Of a stretch of 8,396 bases of DNA, positions 6,277 through 8,396 are shown in pieces. The stretch is taken from assembly GCA_946477805.1 (NCBI GenBank), contig CAMKZP010000134.1:1-8396 (forward strand), given 5' to 3'. Position 1 is the first letter of the stretch; every line of letters starts with the position of its first letter. The DNA is from an uncultured Enterobacter sp. Lineage in GTDB: Bacteria > Pseudomonadota > Gammaproteobacteria > Enterobacterales > Enterobacteriaceae. A program made the translations under genes and the position numbers. The notes beneath the pieces are model-generated. The model did not search any database, was not told the DNA's origin, and worked only from the letters and a program-made list of their open reading frames with translations.

Positions 6277-7497
6277 ATGACACCAGGCGGACAAGCTCAA
6301 ATCGGTAATGTTGATCTCGTTAAACAACTTAACAGCGCGGCGGTTTATCGCCTGATTGACTCTCACGGGCCAATCTCACGCATTCAGATAGCCGAACATA
6401 GCCAGCTTGCTCCCGCCAGCGTAACAAAAATTACGCGTCAGCTTATTGAGCGCGGCCTGATCAAAGAAGTCGATCAGCAGGCCTCCACCGGAGGCCGTCG
6501 CGCCATCTCCATCGTGACCGAAACCCGCAATTTTCAGGCTATTGGCGTCCGCTTAGGCCGTCATGACACCACGCTTACGCTCTACGATCTGAGCAGCAAG
6601 GCCATCGCCGAAGAGCACTATCCGCTGCCGGAACGTACCCAGGAGACGCTGGAGCACGCGCTGCTAAACACCATCGCCCAGTTTATTGAGGGCTGTCAGC
6701 GCAAGATCCGCGAGCTCATTGCCATCTCCGTGATTTTACCAGGCCTTGTCGACCCGGAAAGCGGCGTTATTCGCTATATGCCGCACATTCAGGTCGAGAA
6801 CTGGGGGCTGGTCGACGCGCTGGAAAAGCGCTTTAAGGTCACCTGCTTTGTGGGCCACGATATTCGCTCCCTGGCGCTGGCCGAGCACTATTTTGGTGCG
6901 AGCCAGGACTGCGAAGACTCTATTCTGGTGCGCGTTCACCGGGGAACGGGCGCAGGCATTATCTCCAACGGCCGTATTTTTATCGGTCGCAACGGCAACG
7001 TGGGCGAGATTGGCCACATTCAGGTGGAGCCGCTGGGCGAACGCTGCCACTGCGGTAACTTCGGCTGCCTTGAAACGGTGGCGGCCAACGCCGCCATTGA
7101 GCATCGCGTTCGTCATCTGCTGGAGCAGGGCTACCAGAGCCGGGTGACGCTGGACGACTGTAAGATCGGCGCCATCTGCAAGGCCGCCAATAAGGGCGAT
7201 GCGCTGGCCTGCGAGGTGATCGAGCAGGTAGGACGTCATCTGGGTAAAACCATTGCCATTGCCATCAACCTGTTTAACCCGCAAAAAGTGGTGATCGCAG
7301 GCGAGATCGTCGAAGCGGAAAAAGTGTTGCTGCCCGCCATTGAGGGCTGCATTAATACCCAGGCGCTGAAGGCGTTTCGCCAGAACCTACCGGTGGTACG
7401 ATCCACGCTGGATCACCGCTCGGCGATTGGGGCGTTTGCGCTCGTGAAGCGCGCCATGCTCAACGGTATTCTTCTGCAACATTTGCTGGAATCCTGA
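6277..7497 (+). CDS. nagC: N-acetylglucosamine repressor NagC (ROK family)
   Basis: This cytoplasmic transcription factor represses nagE and nagBACD, and in E. coli also influences glmUS and the chitoporin gene. GlcNAc-6-phosphate releases it from DNA. The 406 residues match E. coli NagC in length. A winged helix-turn-helix lies at about 18-75, with the recognition region around 45-56 (APASVTKITRQL). A ROK sugar-kinase-like fold follows, with the GTGAG loop at 223-227 and the zinc motif of His247, Cys257, Cys259 and Cys264 in GHIQVEP...CHCGNFGC. The catalytic-type His194-Asp195 is present in GHD. The start follows nagA by eight bases with a poor Shine-Dalgarno, so translation may be partly coupled to nagA. 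The operators it should bind are at 4049-4069 and 4143-4163, so the operon is autoregulated. Its close relative Mlc is excluded by context and by the near-identity I recall to NagC. Confidence 0.98.
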   Translation: MTPGGQAQIGNVDLVKQLNSAAVYRLIDSHGPISRIQIAEHSQLAPASVTKITRQLIERGLIKEVDQQASTGGRRAISIVTETRNFQAIGVRLGRHDTTLTLYDLSSKAIAEEHYPLPERTQETLEHALLNTIAQFIEGCQRKIRELIAISVILPGLVDPESGVIRYMPHIQVENWGLVDALEKRFKVTCFVGHDIRSLALAEHYFGASQDCEDSILVRVHRGTGAGIISNGRIFIGRNGNVGEIGHIQVEPLGERCHCGNFGCLETVAANAAIEHRVRHLLEQGYQSRVTLDDCKIGAICKAANKGDALACEVIEQVGRHLGKTIAIAINLFNPQKVVIAGEIVEAEKVLLPAIEGCINTQALKAFRQNLPVVRSTLDHRSAIGAFALVKRAMLNGILLQHLLES

Positions 7498-7542
7498 TCG
7501 GACCTTATAGTAGCGCCTTCTTTTTTTGATGTCGGGAAGTCC

Positions 7543-8295
7543 ATGACCATTAAGAATGTAATTTGTGATATCGACGGCGTGCTGATGCACGATAACGTTG
7601 CCGTGCCGGGCGCTGCGGAGTTTCTTTACCGCATCATCGACAAAGGAATGCCGCTGGTTCTTCTCACGAACTACCCTTCCCAGACCGGTCAGGATTTGGC
7701 AAACCGCTTTGCTACGGCGGGCGTAAACGTGCCGGACAGCGTGTTTTATACCTCCGCAATGGCGACGGCAGATTTTCTGAAGCGTCAGGAAGGGAAAAAA
7801 GCCTACGTGGTGGGTGAAGGCGCGCTGATCCACGAGCTGTACAAAGCCGGCTTTACCATTACCGACGTGAATCCGGACTTTGTGATTGTCGGCGAAACGC
7901 GCTCCTTTAACTGGGAAATGATGCATAAAGCCGCCTATTTCGTCGCCAACGGCGCGCGCTTTATTGCCACCAACCCGGATACGCACGGCCGTGGCTTTTA
8001 TCCGGCCTGCGGCGCGCTGTGCGCTGGCATCGAAAAAATCTCCGGTCGTAAGCCGTTTGTTGTCGGTAAACCAAGCCCGTGGATCATTCGCGCCGCGCTG
8101 AACACGATGCAGGCCCACTCTGAAGAGACCGTCATTGTTGGCGACAACCTGCGCACGGATATCCTGGCGGGCTTCCAGGCGGGGCTTGAAACCATTCTCG
8201 TGCTCTCGGGCGTCTCTCAGTTGGATGATATTGATTCCATGCCGTTCCGGCCAAGCTGGATCTACCCCTCCGTCGATGAAATTGACGTTATCTAA
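7543..8295 (+). CDS. nagD: HAD-family ribonucleotide (UMP) phosphatase
   Basis: This is a cytoplasmic HAD hydrolase of the subclass with a C2-type cap. The E. coli counterpart prefers UMP and other nucleoside monophosphates. The 250 residues equal the usual length. HAD motif I is DIDGVL with nucleophile Asp9 and acid/base Asp11. Motif II is LLTN with Thr42. Motif III is Lys176 in VGKPSP. Motif IV is GDNLRTD with Asp201 and Asp206. The cap lies at roughly 70-170. The ATG has GGGAAG (7534-7539) upstream. It is last in nagBACD, 45 bases after nagC, and a terminator follows at once. No role in GlcNAc breakdown is established; the link may be to uridine nucleotides used for UDP-GlcNAc, which is my speculation. 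Confidence 0.96.
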   Translation: MTIKNVICDIDGVLMHDNVAVPGAAEFLYRIIDKGMPLVLLTNYPSQTGQDLANRFATAGVNVPDSVFYTSAMATADFLKRQEGKKAYVVGEGALIHELYKAGFTITDVNPDFVIVGETRSFNWEMMHKAAYFVANGARFIATNPDTHGRGFYPACGALCAGIEKISGRKPFVVGKPSPWIIRAALNTMQAHSEETVIVGDNLRTDILAGFQAGLETILVLSGVSQLDDIDSMPFRPSWIYPSVDEIDVI

Positions 8296-8298
8296 CCC

Positions 8299-8325
8299 AA
8301 AACCACGCCGCAGCGCGTGGTTTTT
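8299..8325 (+). terminator. Intrinsic terminator of nagBACD
   Basis: A 10-bp perfect stem AAAACCACGC (8299-8308) / GCGTGGTTTT (8315-8324) has a six-base loop and a T run at 8321-8325, followed by CATTTTC. It starts three bases after the nagD stop. The A run on the 5' side would let it act on the minus strand as well. Confidence 0.9.
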
Positions 8326-8371
8326 CATTTTCACTCCTGCAAAACGAAACCGCATCTAATAAAACCCCGCC

Positions 8372-8394
8372 TTTATTGAATATTCATCAATAAA
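8372..8394. repeat. 23-bp inverted repeat, possible operator
   Basis: TTTATTGA (8372-8379) and TCAATAAA (8387-8394) form perfect 8-bp arms around a seven-base centre. A second perfect palindrome, TGAATATTCA (8377-8386), overlaps it. It lies in AT-rich sequence upstream of the gene expected to the right (asnB in E. coli), so it is more likely a protein-binding site than a terminator. It does not fit the ArgR box, whose TGAAT and ATTCA halves are four bases apart. Confidence 0.55.
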
Positions 8395-8396
8395 AT

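Noticed and set aside
7511..7527. T run between nagC and nagD considered as a terminator
   Set aside because: Seven T residues are present, but no stem-loop can be formed from the bases before them.
7387..8355. Open frame of 322 codons on the minus strand, antisense to nagD and the end of nagC
   Set aside because: It overlaps two clear genes throughout, has no family-like motif, and arises from the GC-rich codon bias of nagD on the other strand.
8372..8394. ArgR (ARG box) reading of the right-end palindrome
   Set aside because: The TGAAT and ATTCA half-sites are directly joined, whereas the ARG box needs four bases between them.
1..8396. Insertion sequences, CRISPR, toxin-antitoxin, phage genes or tRNA genes
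   Set aside because: No transposase, integrase, spaced direct repeats or tRNA-like fold was seen; the genes are packed and syntenic with the E. coli nag locus.

Overview
The window comes from a gammaproteobacterium of the Enterobacteriaceae, most likely an Enterobacter/Lelliottia/Klebsiella-like genus. I infer this from gene order, near-identity to remembered E. coli proteins and the GC-rich wobble positions; no search was run. It holds the amino-sugar locus nagE / nagBACD, with glnS next to it. In E. coli the same order continues into chiP beyond glnS and asnB beyond nagD, so those are the expected genes just outside the two ends.

Layout: positions 24-50 hold the glnS terminator, read on the minus strand. 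glnS (glutaminyl-tRNA synthetase) runs leftwards over 77-1744 from its own promoter at about 1783-1811. A strong terminator at 1855-1887 separates it from nagE (1915-3936, minus), the GlcNAc-specific PTS permease. A 326-base divergent control region (3937-4262) carries two NagC-type operators with a CRP site between them. Rightwards follow nagB (4263-5063), a terminator-like hairpin, nagA (5120-6268), nagC (6277-7497) and nagD (7543-8295), closed by a terminator at 8299-8325. The last 70 bases hold no gene but contain a clear inverted repeat at 8372-8394.

How it works: NagE imports and phosphorylates N-acetylglucosamine to GlcNAc-6-P. NagA deacetylates this to GlcN-6-P, and NagB deaminates and isomerises that to fructose-6-P plus ammonia for glycolysis. 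NagC senses GlcNAc-6-P and represses both divergent promoters, probably by looping DNA between the two operators; CRP activates. NagD is a HAD phosphatase (UMP phosphatase in E. coli) that rides in the operon without an obvious role in amino-sugar use. glnS is an independent housekeeping gene.

I see no mobile element, CRISPR array, tRNA/rRNA gene or foreign island, and no previously undescribed system. The points most worth a second look are the EIIC domain of NagE, which differs from the E. coli/Klebsiella type while its EIIA domain does not; the nagE GTG start; the hairpin inside the operon between nagB and nagA; a candidate internal nagC promoter; and the inverted repeat at the right end.
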